From Syngnathus acus (Eukaryota > Chordata > Actinopteri > Syngnathiformes > Syngnathidae), in contig NC_051106.1 in NCBI RefSeq assembly GCF_901709675.1, positions 6,770,001-6,834,000 on the forward strand: 64,000 bases of DNA. Reading direction: 5' to 3'. Shown one piece after another: positions 23,301-36,213 of this stretch; position 1 is the first letter of the stretch; each line of letters opens with the position of its first letter. The notes below the pieces were generated by a model. It saw only the letters and a list, made by a program, of their open reading frames with translations, had not been told where the DNA came from and ran no database searches. Made by a program: the position numbers and the translations under genes.

Positions 23301-26300
23301 TTCTGATCCCAGAAGTGGCCTATTACTAAAGTGAAGGTTTTAAGAGGGTGCTTCTCCTCTCTTCATTGGCTTTAATCTCCATTAGGCCAACACGCTTTGT
23401 CACTAATCCGTGGAGGCTACTCTGACGCTTTGAGCAGCCATCCATTTGCCTTTTGGAGACTTTGCCACCCATGGCAGCATGTGTGCATGTTTATTTATGA
23501 ACGCGTGCGCTTCTCGAGCACGTCGTCTTGTTTGACATCTCTTCGAGCGTTGCGTGTGAGACGCAGTTTGTCCTTCCCGGCTTTCGACGAGCGCTTGCAC
23601 CGTGCGCCAGGTTGTCTTGTCAGCTTCCATAAAGTGACGCACCTCCGCATATTGGCCAGCGTGCGAGCGACTCATCATCGTCCCATATGGGCACCCGAAT
23701 AGAGCATTTGATACTGATTGTCAGTGTCACAAAGTCCCATGCCTAATTTAGTCCATTTAAAAGGGACTGATTATGGACAATTTGCTTTTGAATGGCTTGT
23801 AGGCAAATAATTGCGGTTCCCGGAGTGGAAGTTAATTTTAATCGTTAGCAATTCTTCAATCGTGTGCAATGGATGTCAAAACATCTCGGAATTCACTTTA
23901 GCGGAGACTTTTAATATCTGTTACGGCTATGTATGAACTAATTTGTCTACACTGGGTGTGTTGTTCCTGATAGGGAAATAAATAGAATTAGATGACAGAT
24001 TCTCACATTTTATGACCAAACTATGCAGAAATCCAGGTCACGCCGAATGCTTCCCATCATTTCTCCTGCAACTGTATCTCGCATCGACGTGACCTCACCC
24101 CCCTCATATGTCGCCATGTCATCAAAAGTCCGTCATGGTCTTCACTACATCCGATGAATGTCATCGAATCCCTTTCTCATACACACTCCCTCTGAAAATC
24201 CCCTTAATGCACATATCGTAAATCCTTACGAGTCTTGTCCAATGCCGGTCTCGGATTCCTCAACTTTACACATTATATTGTCGCTTTTTATCATGCGGTG
24301 TACACGTTAAAAGGAACATATCATCGTAAAGTACTTGTATCTAATTTAGTTTGCGATCTTCATTTTGATCCTTGTTGCAGCCCGTCTCGCTATTGTAGTC
24401 AAAAGGTCACTGTTGCAATAGTAATTAGTGACCATGAATTGAGCATTTGGCACCAAGTCGAAGGCGGTCCATTAAAACAGATGTTATGTTGGACCGCCCT
24501 GGACCATGTCAAGACCCGGACTTAGGGTTCACAATCATGTGGGATAAACAGATGGCCTGTTCAGAGTCCCTTAGGAGGAGCTCTACATCTTCATCATATT
24601 GCCTTTGGAGCATTTATTTTCTATGTAGCTGTTGGAAACAGATAATTGTTTTTTTATTTTATTGGGCGAGATTGTAGAAAGTGTTGGCGGGATGAAACTG
24701 GGACATCGGGAACTTGGAGGAATGTGAGCTCGGGAGCATTAGCAACACTGATGCAATCGATTTGGAGAAGTCAAGATATTTGAGAGGATTGTTTCATGTG
24801 GCAAATGTGGGTTTTTCTGTCATTCTAGCTTGTTTTTTTTTTTTGGGGCTAATCTGAAAAAAATATATTCTGATTGTTGCATTTTTTTCCCTCGAGTTGT
24901 CATTAGCTAATTTAGCATTTTTCTGTTAGTCAGTTCACAACGTTAGCAAACAAATGGAAACACTGGCACCTTGGGATGGGGGGGCAGTGCCCTCACTCAC
25001 CCCCTCTAGCTCCACCACTGACTCAGTGTTTATACGCTTTATCGTGAGGATTATTCCCCCTTTTCATCACCGTTGTAGCACCAAGTGTGGACTGTATTAT
25101 GTACAGGTTCGCTTTCCGAAACATCGCATCATTACTCAGCCCATATAGCAGCACGATGCATGTCTGGCTTTATGATACGTCGGTGGCTAATCAATAATAC
25201 AGTAGCCATTCAATAAATAGCTACTGGGTTCTTTTAAGAGGACTTATTGTCCCAGTTTGTCGATCGCTGTTCTGGGACCCGAGCAGCATTTATCTTCCGC
25301 TTTGCATTCTTCGAGGAGCTATTGTCTGTTCAATAGGCCTTCGCATCTTGAGCGGATGGCTATTTATTGATGAGCTGCCGATCGGAGTGACGGCAAAGCT
25401 GCGAAGCGGAAAGAAAACAAAAGCGTAATCACAGGTCTCTTTTAAAATGTGTTCAAGGGGAAGCAAATCATCGGTCATAAATACTACATGGCAAACACAA
25501 GGTAAAAAAAGACCGTTTCCACTTCTTTGGCTTTCTCGGTGTGCTCCTCAGCAGAGATCCATTTGTCTAAAAATGCTTCTTACATCATCTTTTCCCTCTT
25601 TGGTTTGTCTCCACTTTGACTCGTCTCTGCCTCCTCCTTCTCTTTTGTCCCATCCTACATAAGCACAGCCTACCTTCTTCACCTACTTAGGCGGTAGCGC
25701 GAGAAGCTTTGTTCTCCTCTGCAGACCACCCATAAGGCCGGACGGACCGGCTCTATCGTTAACCTCGACGGCATGAATAATTCACCCGGCGCATTGTGCC
25801 ACCTCTTGTAACATCCTGACCTTCAGCCCTCCCATGGATGCCTGGATGGACACTTTACACTCTCCTCAAGGAGCTTCCACAACCGCCATTCGGTCCCTCT
25901 CGCTACCTATCAAATATTTAGCCAGGGAGAATGGGGAGTCAGTCGCACATGGCCCGGCCTGTCTTTCATACGTACGCCGTGCTCCTCTTGCTAAATCTAC
26001 CTTCAAGGCGAGGAGCGCTTGAAACATTTAGGTATCTGCCTCTTAACTCCTCCCCATGTGGGCTGTTGAGACTGCTGCAACAACAGCGCTGTTAGCTTGT
26101 TTTGGAAAGAAAACAATGTTGAGAAACCTGACTTGACATTTTCTTTCATAGTTTCTAATCGTAGCAAAACAGCCGAGAGACAATTTTTTTTACCACATCT
26201 TTTGCTATTTCACCCATTGGGTATTATAAAATTGGAAATATTCAGCACCAAACGCTGTTGCTAGCCGTGATGTCATCAAGCTAGCGGCTAAACATTACAC

Positions 26301-28119
26301 TAGCTAAACATGCTAGTGAAGCATCTCGGATTCATTTCAACTGGCACAACTTCAACAAAGGCATTTTGGACTCTGCTGTTCGGCGGGAGCCGCATCGAGC
26401 ATCGATCGCTTCGTTTAAGCGCGTGTCACCTTTACTCCAAACCCTCCTCGCATTTTCAGCTTCCATCAAAAAAAAAAAAAAGCTGATTCGCATATTGATC
26501 GCACCCGACCCCCCCCCCTTCCTCTGAAAACGCTCCTCACCGCCAGGATGTGTCAGAGAGCTCACGGATGAATGAATCATGTTATGGCATCAGGTAGAAA
26601 TGATAAGTATTGAGCGACGCGTGTTACGCACACCACCAATAAGTGTGTGTAAACAGAGATTTGCTTTCCAATATGGCGACGCGATAACGTGCCCGCCGCG
26701 TGTGTTGATTCCTCGCCGAAGCGCCAGTCACCGCAGGGTGGGCTTTTATTAAAGAGTTGTAATGAGTGAGAGCCATCAGGAGCCAGCTTGCCTATTGATT
26801 ACCTATAAAGAGCACTCAGTGGAGACGCGCTGTGATCCATAGATAATGCTTTGCACGCCCAAGCCGGGCTAAGCCTGGCCGCCGCCACCTCTCAGGTTTT
26901 GTCGAGCCTTACGGCATAGATCTTGTGTCACTTCGTCTAATGGCTCTTTCCCAGCCCGGTGAGCCTTTGTGGATGGGAATGATCAAGAGTTTGCTGACTT
27001 TAACCGGCTCCGTCAACTCACATTAAATAGAAACAGCTTTCATTTTCTGGAATTGGTAAAAATTGGAAATATCCCTTAAGTTTTGCTTGTTTTCCAGGTA
27101 AGACAAATAAATGCCTGGTCATGGAAAATTTGGAATGATGACGGGGTCTCTGCAAATTTTCGCCATTTCTTAATTCTTCTGTCGCCTTCATAAAAAAAAA
27201 TATGAGCTTTCTTCTCATTTCATCAGCTTGATTACAGAAATTAAAGGTGTCCGTTATCACCCTCTAATTACTGCCACCACTCTCAAGTTCTTGAAATAGG
27301 CTTCACCAAGTAATAGTTGAGGATGTAAAATTGACCTAAATACATCGAGCTCACTTTGCACTGTTTTTTTTTTTTTCTCACCTCCTTTGTAACACTTAAA
27401 TCGTTTCTCAGAACAGACGTCTCACATCATCATCTTGGTGTTATCCGTCGGGCTAACATGCATAATTACCGTCTGTTACTGAGAAAATCACAATGTCTCC
27501 AGACTTGTGTTTTGAAGACTTGGCTTTGGGTTTTAACCAAAAGTGTAGAAGACAGATGAGGGCTGGTTCAGTTGTCCACGAAAATGGTCTCAAATTGTGA
27601 TTTTAAAAAATGCCCAGTCTGTCTCAATTAGAGTTCACAATCCTCACAAGAGCACGTAACCTTCATTTTAAAACCTCTCCTAGAAGATACTTTTATTTAT
27701 TCAAGTCAGGGTTTCTCAATCAAGGCTATTTCCATTAAAACTGTTCACAGACTCATTAAAACAAGTTAATATACCGTGTTAAAGGAGCGCTGCAACATTT
27801 TTCAACAACCTAAAATCTCGACATTTGCGATCCGGGAAGTACTAAAAAAGAACAAAGCTTTTGATCAAATCCCAGCGGGATTAGCAACAAGCCGCTTGCG
27901 AAAGAATAGAAACAATTGCATTTTGTGTGAGAATGCTTCATTAAAAGCAGCCTTCCTGCTAATGCTTAAACACCCAAACACCAATTAACAATCTCTTTGT
28001 AGAGATGAAGTCTGAGGCTGAATGACTTGAAAAAGTGCTCACATAAGATTTTCTCTTCTGTATAATAATTCGTTAATTGACTGTTGAGAGTTCTGTGTGG
28101 GATTGACTGTCAATTAATG

Positions 28120-28222
28120 ATCCATCTATCTAGCTAGCTAGCAGACTTTCCAGCTAGCTATCTCGCGATCTAGCTTGATCGCTAGCTATCTGGCTACCTC
28201 TGTAGCTCTCTATCTATCTATA
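28120..28222. repeat. degenerate (CTAG)n/(TATC)n tetranucleotide repeat
   Basis: Mixed blocks of TAGC/CTAG and TATC units over about 100 bp. They directly abut the 3' end of the minus-strand SINE at 28221, which fits the AT-rich or simple-sequence tail of that element, later expanded. Smaller CTAG blocks occur at about 41952-41974 and 49710-49722. Confidence 0.7.
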
Positions 28223-28530
28223 AATAATGATGCATTAGATTTATTTAGTGCTTTTCTGGACAATCAAAGACACTTTACAGTGGATCCATTATTCATGCGC
28301 TCAAACGTTGACACTCTGGCGGAGGTAAACTACAGCCACAGCTGTCCAGGGGCAAGCTGACGGAAGTGTGGCTCCTTGTATGTGCCTACGGCCCCTCCGA
28401 AACGTGCAACCCCAGCCAGTGTGAGCGGAACTGGAGGCAAGGCATGTGAAGTGTCTTGCCCAAGGACACAACGACACAGAGCGGGAATCGAACTGCTCTA
28501 CCGCCTGAGCCATGGCCTCCACTCCATCGA
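28221..28530 (-). mobile_element. tRNA-derived SINE, minus strand
   Basis: On the minus strand the head contains TGGCTCAGGCGGTAGAGC and then AGTTCGATTCCC. These are good matches to RNA polymerase III A-box and B-box promoters of tRNA type. The body follows with GTGTCCTTGGGCAAGACACT, then GGAGGGGCCGTAGGC and CAGCTGTGGCT. The 3' part (CACTGTAAAGTGTC, then AAAAGCACTAAATAAATCTA) resembles the L2-type tails of fish SINEs. Total length is about 310 bp, with the tetranucleotide repeat as its tail. A working tRNA gene is excluded because there is no acceptor stem partner and the body continues well past the B-box. Family assignment (V-SINE-like) is from memory and uncertain. Confidence 0.8.
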
Positions 28531-31500
28531 GCTATCCCATCTGTCCATCTATTTGCATAAACAAAAGAGACAGGTTGGATATGATTTACTGGAGGGGCTT
28601 CCATAGTCGCTGGACGAAACCAACCTCCTCTTCGCCCTGACGGGGGAGCAGAAAACATTTTAGAGGATCAAAGTGTTGAGGACTCCGCAGGCCTTGGCAT
28701 CCACCATCTTCCCCTCTGCCCGCTTCAGTCATGCATCCGCTGCACCTCCGGCGATTTTGACTTGACTCGAGTTGCCCAGACACACCACCTGCTCCGGAAC
28801 GCCGCCGGGCTCCCAGATAAGGTGAGCGAAGCCCCCCACCCCCTCGTGCCCCCTCAGCTCTTGTCTCATGAGCGGTGGTATCAGCTCCGACCACAGCAGC
28901 AGCTCCCGTATCTCCTCACGCCCACCGAGCCTCCTTTAGGTGCTCTTTGACAAAAATAATTGAGGCGGGGAAGGTGCTAGGAGGTTAATGAAGCGCTCCC
29001 AACACACGATTGACCTTTCACCAGCTTCCACGCACATCATCGCAGTAGCACAAGTTTTTTTTGGTGCTTTTTTTGGGGTGGGGTGTGAGGGGGGCGTGCT
29101 AAATGAAAGCCTTTAAATAATTTATCTAACTATAGTCCCCGCCAGGCCCTTCATTAAAGATTGGCCGTGACATTTCCCTCCTCTCCCGCCTCGTCTCTCA
29201 TGGTTGCCGCCTCAAATCCAGTCACTGTCGATTTTTTTTTTCTCTCTTCTCCCCATCATGTCTGATGCTCTTTCTCTCACTCTCTCCCTCGCTCTGTGTC
29301 TGACATTAGCCGCATTAAAGATTGAAATCTTCTCGACAGGCAGGCGTCCAGACAGGAGCTGTGATTTTGTGAAATTGAGCTTATTCCTGGCTTTGAACGT
29401 GTCGCGGATCATCTGACAGTCAGATGGGCGTCAAGGAACATAAAGAGGGATTAATCGTCCATTTAGGTGCTAAAGCGAACATTGACAGTCAACCTTTTTG
29501 GTGGCGGGTCCAATAAAAAAAAAAATGTAAACAATGACAAAGTTCTACCATCTTGGGTACATATATAATTTCGTTTTTGGATTTAATGCTGCTGGGTGCT
29601 CCAAAATACCCCCCCCCCCTTCCCCTTGCAAAAAAATAAAGATAAAAAGAAATACGCATCACATTCAGCATGTTGCCCGGCCGCATGCCGCAAAGGACAA
29701 AACAAACCAGGCCACATTCATTTAGAGTCACAAGGAATGCCGTTCTACATGGCGCCTAATAAAAATGAGACATGACAGCTGTTCAAGTTCCACAAATGAT
29801 ATTAACAAAGATAGAATCAGCTCATTCCGTACGTTGGCTGAGTGGTTCGCACATTTGCCACACAATTCGGAGATTCAGAAATGAAGGGATGAATAGTATC
29901 AGATAGAATCACGTGGAAGGCGCCTGATAGGAGCGAGACGGAAATATATATTTTTTAATCCCGCCTGTTCTGTGTTTATGTCAGTCGAAGGTTCTGTATT
30001 ACCTTGAAACTGGGGATTTAAGTTCTTTTACAATGTGCTTAGTGAAGGATGAAACGAGTAGGGACAATTCACGATAATAGCAACAAAAAAAAAGACTTAA
30101 TTACCTTAGTGTCTATTGCAAGAGTGTCTGCTCTATGCACTCCTTCTTTTGCGGTAAAGAAGAGGCAGACGGGAGCACGCCGGAGTTGCTATGTAAATGT
30201 TTCTTACATAAAGACACATGACCTAATTAACTCGCTACCATGAGCGTTGCGACACAAGAAATAAGCCGCTGACTTGCACGCGTGTTTTGACATTTTAAAA
30301 AGGTGACAACATGATGTCATATGATGACATTAGCCTCGGTGAAATGTGTGGGTATCCAAAATTGATTTATTCCTAAACCCCGGCGAGCTCTTCAACTCTC
30401 GAGAGATTTTTGAGGATATTTACTAGTGTTAGTTTATTTTTGTTGCTTTAGCAGTTCAGTATTTTAACACTCAGTACTTATATTTGGATTGTTGGAAGCT
30501 AGCTTAATCTGCTATATCCAAATCATGCTAGTTTTTGTGCTAGCTCAGTTTTGAGATTACTATAGATGTCCAAGTTACGGTAAATTATTCGTCTGGGTTG
30601 AGTACGGTTTGATTCAGATTCAGTACGGTAAGCCTGATTTAGTTTGCTTTGTTTTGCCACGCTACGTTTAGAATTTGTTTTAGTTTGCTTTGACGTCGTA
30701 TGGTTAGACTTTGGGTTCAGTCTGAATCTCCGTTGCGAATTGTACTCTTGACAAAGCAAACGAAACTGAAGTGACTTATTTGCTGACTTGTTTCTTTTCT
30801 TATTTCCCTCCAGCCTCTTGCTCATTCATCCCCCTGACATCCTTACACATCACTTGTGTTCCCTCCTTTGTCACTCACATTAATAATTTCCTTTCCCCGC
30901 CTAACTGTCTGATAAAATGTAGGCTAATCCTATTTGTACGTGTTTGTTTTTGAAGGCGGCTCGCTAAAGTACGTCTGCGCGTCGCGCATTCGGGGCCCGT
31001 CTTTGTTATGTCTGCGAGCGAGCGTGGCTAATTTCTAGACCGCTAAGGGTCCTGGAGGACTAAGCTGCTTTTGACCTGATAAGCTCATTTAAAATTCCAC
31101 ACTAATTATGACAAGACGCCTTTTGGGCCTTGGCCAAATAAAAGGAACAGGTCCTGGACTCATGGGCCTACCAAAGATCAAAGTGGAGTTGGAGGTGGGG
31201 TTGAAAAACCAAACAAGGTGGACAATAATGGAGTGAACATTTCAATTTATTTCGATGAGGAAATTTACCCGGCGTGCGAGGATCGTCATTTACGAGCTTG
31301 GCCCCGAAAGGAATTAATCTTAAAAGTCGAGGTACGGTTGTTCTTGTTGGAGGCAATTAGTCGTTTCTGACTTGTAAGGCTAAAGTGAGGGCACCAGACT
31401 GAGGGTGTCGCAATCTCCGTGGCAACCAATTCTTCAACACACACACTTTGATTTCTTTGCATCTGAGATTAAATCAGAGGGCGGCCCGGGACATTTCTGT

Positions 31501-31959
31501 CCTGCTTTCTACCCCTTTATATTTGTCACAGTGCACGGCGGGTTTTTCTCCGTTTGTGCACCGTTTGCTTGCATTGTGCACAAAAAGCTCTCAGTGGTGA
31601 CCCTGCGCCTGCACCTCTTTTGTTCCGTATTTCCTCCCTCCCCGGCGATGTGAGCGTGGCACTTTGCTCTGTGTCAACACGAAGCATCCCCTCTAATCCC
31701 AGTGAATACTCTCACTCTCTACTCGACTCTACTCCGCTTTAGTCCAAAGGTTGTCGTCGACAAATCTTTATGAGGCAAACAACCGCGTTTGCTTCCCGAC
31801 GTGCCCTTGAGCAAAGCGTCAGAACCTTCCAGAACGTTGACATCATATGTGGATATTGACGCATATTGCACATGTGTACTCCTGCGTCTCTAGTGTACAG
31901 TTCAGGAATGATGTAGCCATGCCATGTACTATCACGGCCCTGAGAATTCTTAACAAGCT

Positions 31960-31987
31960 TTGTGTGCGTGTGTGCGTGTGTGTCTGT
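31960..31987. repeat. (GT)n imperfect microsatellite
   Basis: GTGTGCGTGTGTGCGTGTGTGTCTGT, an imperfect dinucleotide repeat in the intron. Confidence 0.7.
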
Positions 31988-32257
31988 CCTTGGAAGCTTT
32001 CTGTACATTTGTGTGTGTCGTGACACTTAATTGGATTCCGGTCAGCGTTTGTCATTTTTCACCCCACTCCCGGCCACCGCGTTTGCATCCTTGTCTTCTT
32101 CCTTCTCCGTCTCATCCCTCCCTGGTTGTTTGAAAAACAGCAAAGGAATCGATCGGCGGTCGCAGCCTCTCATCTGGCTTCTACTCGCACACACTATGGA
32201 GTGTTGGACTGTGCCCCCACTGTATGTGTGCGTGGGAGCCATCAGAATTGCACATGC

Positions 32258-32362
32258 AGTGGTGCCTTGTTCCCTAGCTACATTTATAACTCAAACACAC
32301 GGTCTCAAATCATCTTTCCCCATTGAAAATGAATGGGAACGCCGTTAATCCGTTCCAAATTA
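32258..32362 (+). repeat. interspersed repeat, same family as 11443-11574 (copy 2)
   Basis: The copy carries GGTGCCTTGTTCC..TTTATAACTC, then CCCCATTGAAAATGAATGGG, then CGTTAATCCGTTCCAAA. The shared core with copy 1 is CATTGAAA(A)TGAAT.G.AA..C..TTAATCCGTTCCA. Both copies are on the same strand and about 20.8 kb apart. No coding capacity. Confidence 0.6.
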
Positions 32363-33741
32363 CTTTTATATAGCATTAGATAGAAGATAAAATCTGATTG
32401 GACAAAAAAAAAAAATCTACTTTTACTGTACAGTATCATTATCTTAATTAAATAAAAACTTTTTCAGCAACTTCATAATATTACTGTGTATCAAAATATA
32501 ATATTTCAATATAATTTCCAATTGAGTTATCACAGCCTGTCATTAAGAATATTCTATTATTGAGTTATAGCAAACCCATTAATTACCACTTGCTTTTAGG
32601 GCCTTTTTTGTGTTTTTAAACTAGTGATGTCTTAATCTGGTTCATGCACAAGCATCTTATCACGCCACCACAGAAACTGTAAGGCATCATTTAAAGGGAA
32701 AAGCGTGAAAGCGACATGAAGAAAAAAAAAAGGATTAAAATGAAGTCAAGATAAGGCGAATTCTTAACAAACCTTTTAATTTGGGAATAAAATAAGCATA
32801 ACATCTCAAAGCTTGCATCTCTCCAACAAAGAAATCTTTGATGTGTGAGATACTGACGGAATGACTTTTTTTGGGGGGGGTATTGCTTTATTCTAAAGCA
32901 AGCGAGCGGTGATTAGTTTGATAGAAGCAACACGCTCACAGTCGACAAGCATAGCAGGGCTGTCATTTGGGGAAAAGAGATTGTTCCGGAAAGCCCCCCC
33001 CCTCCCTCCATTACAATGCGCAAGGTTTCAACCTCAATTAGATAGAGAGTATATATATTTATATCTAGAAGTCAAGCAGCTAATGAAAATGGAGGAGCGC
33101 GTCTTCACCGGCAAATGGCTTTTTTATTTTTTATTTTTTGGTGGGGTCTGGTCATCTATTCTCTTTAACGACCAGTACCTCTCTGATTGCCTCAGCTTTT
33201 GAAAAGCTGACGTCGCTCGGGGCAATGATTCAGCGCAATATCATCGGGCGGTACGCTGACTCTTGTAACTTAGTAACGTAAGAAAGCTCTTGTGCTGATT
33301 TGCCAGCTAGCAGCCAATCAGAGTCAACAATTGTCAACCGACAGATAACATTTTTGCTTACTGCAGTTCATGGCCCATCCATTCAAATGAGTCACATGAC
33401 ATTCAAAATCTGCTACGTCCATTATTTGTTGGCATTTTTTATTTTGCGATGACTTGCGTGTATTTGCACAGGCCCATAAAAATACCATCAATACAAATCA
33501 GTCATTTGTGAAGCAAAGAATTTGGTCAAAGGGAACAGAAACAAAATGGAGGTGTGATGTCTGCACGTATAGGTGTATACATGCGTGTGAGTGTGTGTGT
33601 ATTTGTTCTCGTGCAAAGCACCCAAGTGGAACCAAAGAGTTGCGCGGTACACACCTGACAAGGTGTTGACGTCTTCGATGTCATCCGGCAACAGCCAAGA
33701 TTTTCAAACTGTCAGGCATGCAACAAATGAAAGAAGCCTCG

Positions 33742-33761
33742 TTTTTTTTTTTTTTTTTTTT
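33742..33761. repeat. poly-T tract
   Basis: Twenty T residues. They could be the tail of a minus-strand retroposon, but no body was recognised to the right. Confidence 0.8.
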
Positions 33762-35140
33762 CTTGCCTCACTCATACCTTCTCATTTTAATTGCGTGCAC
33801 TTCAGTCACTGTCGCTCAAGAATTCTCTCCTGAAAAGGGAAATGTTCACGCTCTGGATGCTCAGCTCTTTTGTGGATACTACGTACGACTCGCGAGCCTG
33901 TCCAACATCGTTCAACAACCCACAAAACAAAAAAAAGTGGAGAATAAAAAAAAAAGTCCTCAACGTGGTGGCATGTCTTTCAACAAGAGCCACAGATTTT
34001 TTTTTTAGATAATGAAGTCTACATTACATAGACCTAATCAGCAGTCCATTACCCGACTTAACAGGCGACCTGTTGATTTTGTATTGTCTGCAAACACAGG
34101 ACACGCATTTTAATCGTGGACATTACATTCCTAATAATGTGCAACCGCTGTTGTTTACACGACGGCCTCCCCGCAATCGAATCCAATCAGCGCGTCTGTT
34201 TTACCTGTGGTCAGGAGCGCCGCTAATCATTTGTCATAAACGTCGCCCTCGGCCTCACACAATGGTGTGTAAACAACTCCAACTTTTCACACCAATAAGT
34301 ACTTAGTTCTCCAAGTACCCACCATAATAGCCAACTATAAAATACTGACGTTTAGTGAGTCATAAGAATTCTTTATTGAAAAAAAAAAACCAAGCAGTAT
34401 ATTTAATACAAAAAAAAATGCTTTTTGAGGAATTGCATGTGAATGCTGAATAAACGATGAAGCCAGCCAATCAGTCAGGGCTCCGCCTCTAGTCGTCATG
34501 GTAACGAAAGCCAGACTCCCATTGGCCCCGGTAATAGTCATTAAGACTCTCTTAAATTCCACCAACAACCCAGGCCTAAAGTTAGCCCCTCCCCATTATG
34601 CAAATATTGTCGTGCTCGCCGTTCATTCCCACGCCAAAAGCAAATGTCGTCAGCGCGAGAATGATGGTCCGCTCTGTAAATGCCACGCGGATGCCACCGT
34701 CTTATGCCTTCACCTGCCACTCGCGCTCATTCCCTCTTTATCCATCTTTTTGTCCGTCAAGATGATGTCAACTATTTCCTCCCGCTTTTATTGACTTTGC
34801 CCGCAGTCAAAAAACAAAACGACTGGCCTACCTTTTCTCCACCTTGCTCCACTGTTAATTACATCTTGATTTGATTTGAATCAATTGCCTTTGCGGCATT
34901 GTTCTTTTATTTCATTGAACAACAAAATTTTAATTTCCTGGGGAATTCTCTGGGGAAGTTTTCTTTCATTTCATTTGCACGGAAATGAATTTGTCAACCT
35001 GAGTAACAGGATACTTGTAAATCTGTTTAATCAGCGTTGTGTTGCAACTCATTCACTTTGCTTTCCAAGTGAGATTGAACAAGTAGAAACTTCAATTTAT
35101 TACACATACAGAAATTATTAAAAAATATTATATCTATATT

Positions 35141-35161
35141 AATATATATATATATATATAT
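35141..35161. repeat. (TA)n microsatellite
   Basis: About ten AT/TA units within a longer AT-rich stretch (35119-35170), expected to melt easily. Confidence 0.85.
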
Positions 35162-36172
35162 ACTATATATTCAGTGAGACTGTGCAAATACTCTCCCACT
35201 TCCGAATTCTCATCCTGTTTGCAATATGAAATAAACTGAGTAAAATAAGCAAATATTGACCCCAACAAAAAAAAAAAAGTCCAAAGTAATTCCAAAAAGT
35301 ATCTGGCAGAAGCAAGATGAAGCCGCCGTCTCACGCGTGTCCCTGCCCTCGCGGCATCTCTGTGCACTCCTCCGGCAGGCGCTCTGCTTGTTGCCGTGTG
35401 TTGGCTGAGATATGGACGCGTCGCTGTGAGAGTGCCCGCCCGCACGTTCCTCCTCTGTAGTCTCCGCCCTCACTCCTCTTGGACGTTGAACAAATTGATT
35501 GGGCCGTTGATTATTCCGCGGGCTTGTTTCATGACTTATGACTGACTAGCTTTCTACTGATGTGCTAACTTAGCTACGAGTTCTTCCGGTAATGAGCTTT
35601 TGCTTCTTAAACTGCACAAAGAGTTAAACAGATACATTTAATTCGATATTTGAATCCAATCTTTGGGGGGATCAACTGCATTACCTGTCTCCATTGGACG
35701 CCTGACACTAAGGCGGCGATAGAGACATGAGTCATGTTGAGCGGGATTCATATTAGGGCTGCTAATTTCCTCGGCTGCAGTCAGGAGACGATGCTCTTTT
35801 CACCTTTCGTCTCTGGCGGCTGAGTTTGGCCTTCACATCTTTTGATGTTTCTTATTCAAGCGGAAACATTTGTCCGTCCGTCGCTATACTTATTAGTAAC
35901 CGGTTCTACTCGACAGTCAACTTCCTGTGGAAACATCTGGCGCATAACTTTTCATACATATGACACTTTCTTTCTGCGAGTGTCATTATAGCACTTCTCT
36001 TAAATCAAAATGATTTTCAACGGACGCTGAAAGCCACAAAGGCATAAAATCCACATGTAGAGCACACGGGTAATGAACATTCAGGCAGGATTGGACGGCG
36101 ACCAATCAAGCTTTTTTTTTTTAATTATTAATTGATATGAATGATCTTCTCATCAGCTTCTCTTCTTAGACT

Positions 36173-36213
36173 CTTCTCATCTGGAGATAATCATACATTA
36201 AAAAGATGAGAAG
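36173..36213. repeat. 10-bp perfect inverted repeat
   Basis: CTTCTCATCT (36173-36182) pairs with AGATGAGAAG (36204-36213) across a 21-nt loop. It may be structural or chance; the surroundings are rich in TCTTC/GATGA motifs. Confidence 0.5.

Noticed and set aside
24405-24433. Inverted repeat GGTCACT..AGTGACC
   Set aside because: Only seven bases per arm with a 15-nt loop; expected several times by chance in a window of this size.
28480-28530. tRNA-like sequence with A and B boxes on the minus strand
   Set aside because: It is the head of a SINE; the sequence runs on into a SINE body and there is no complete cloverleaf.
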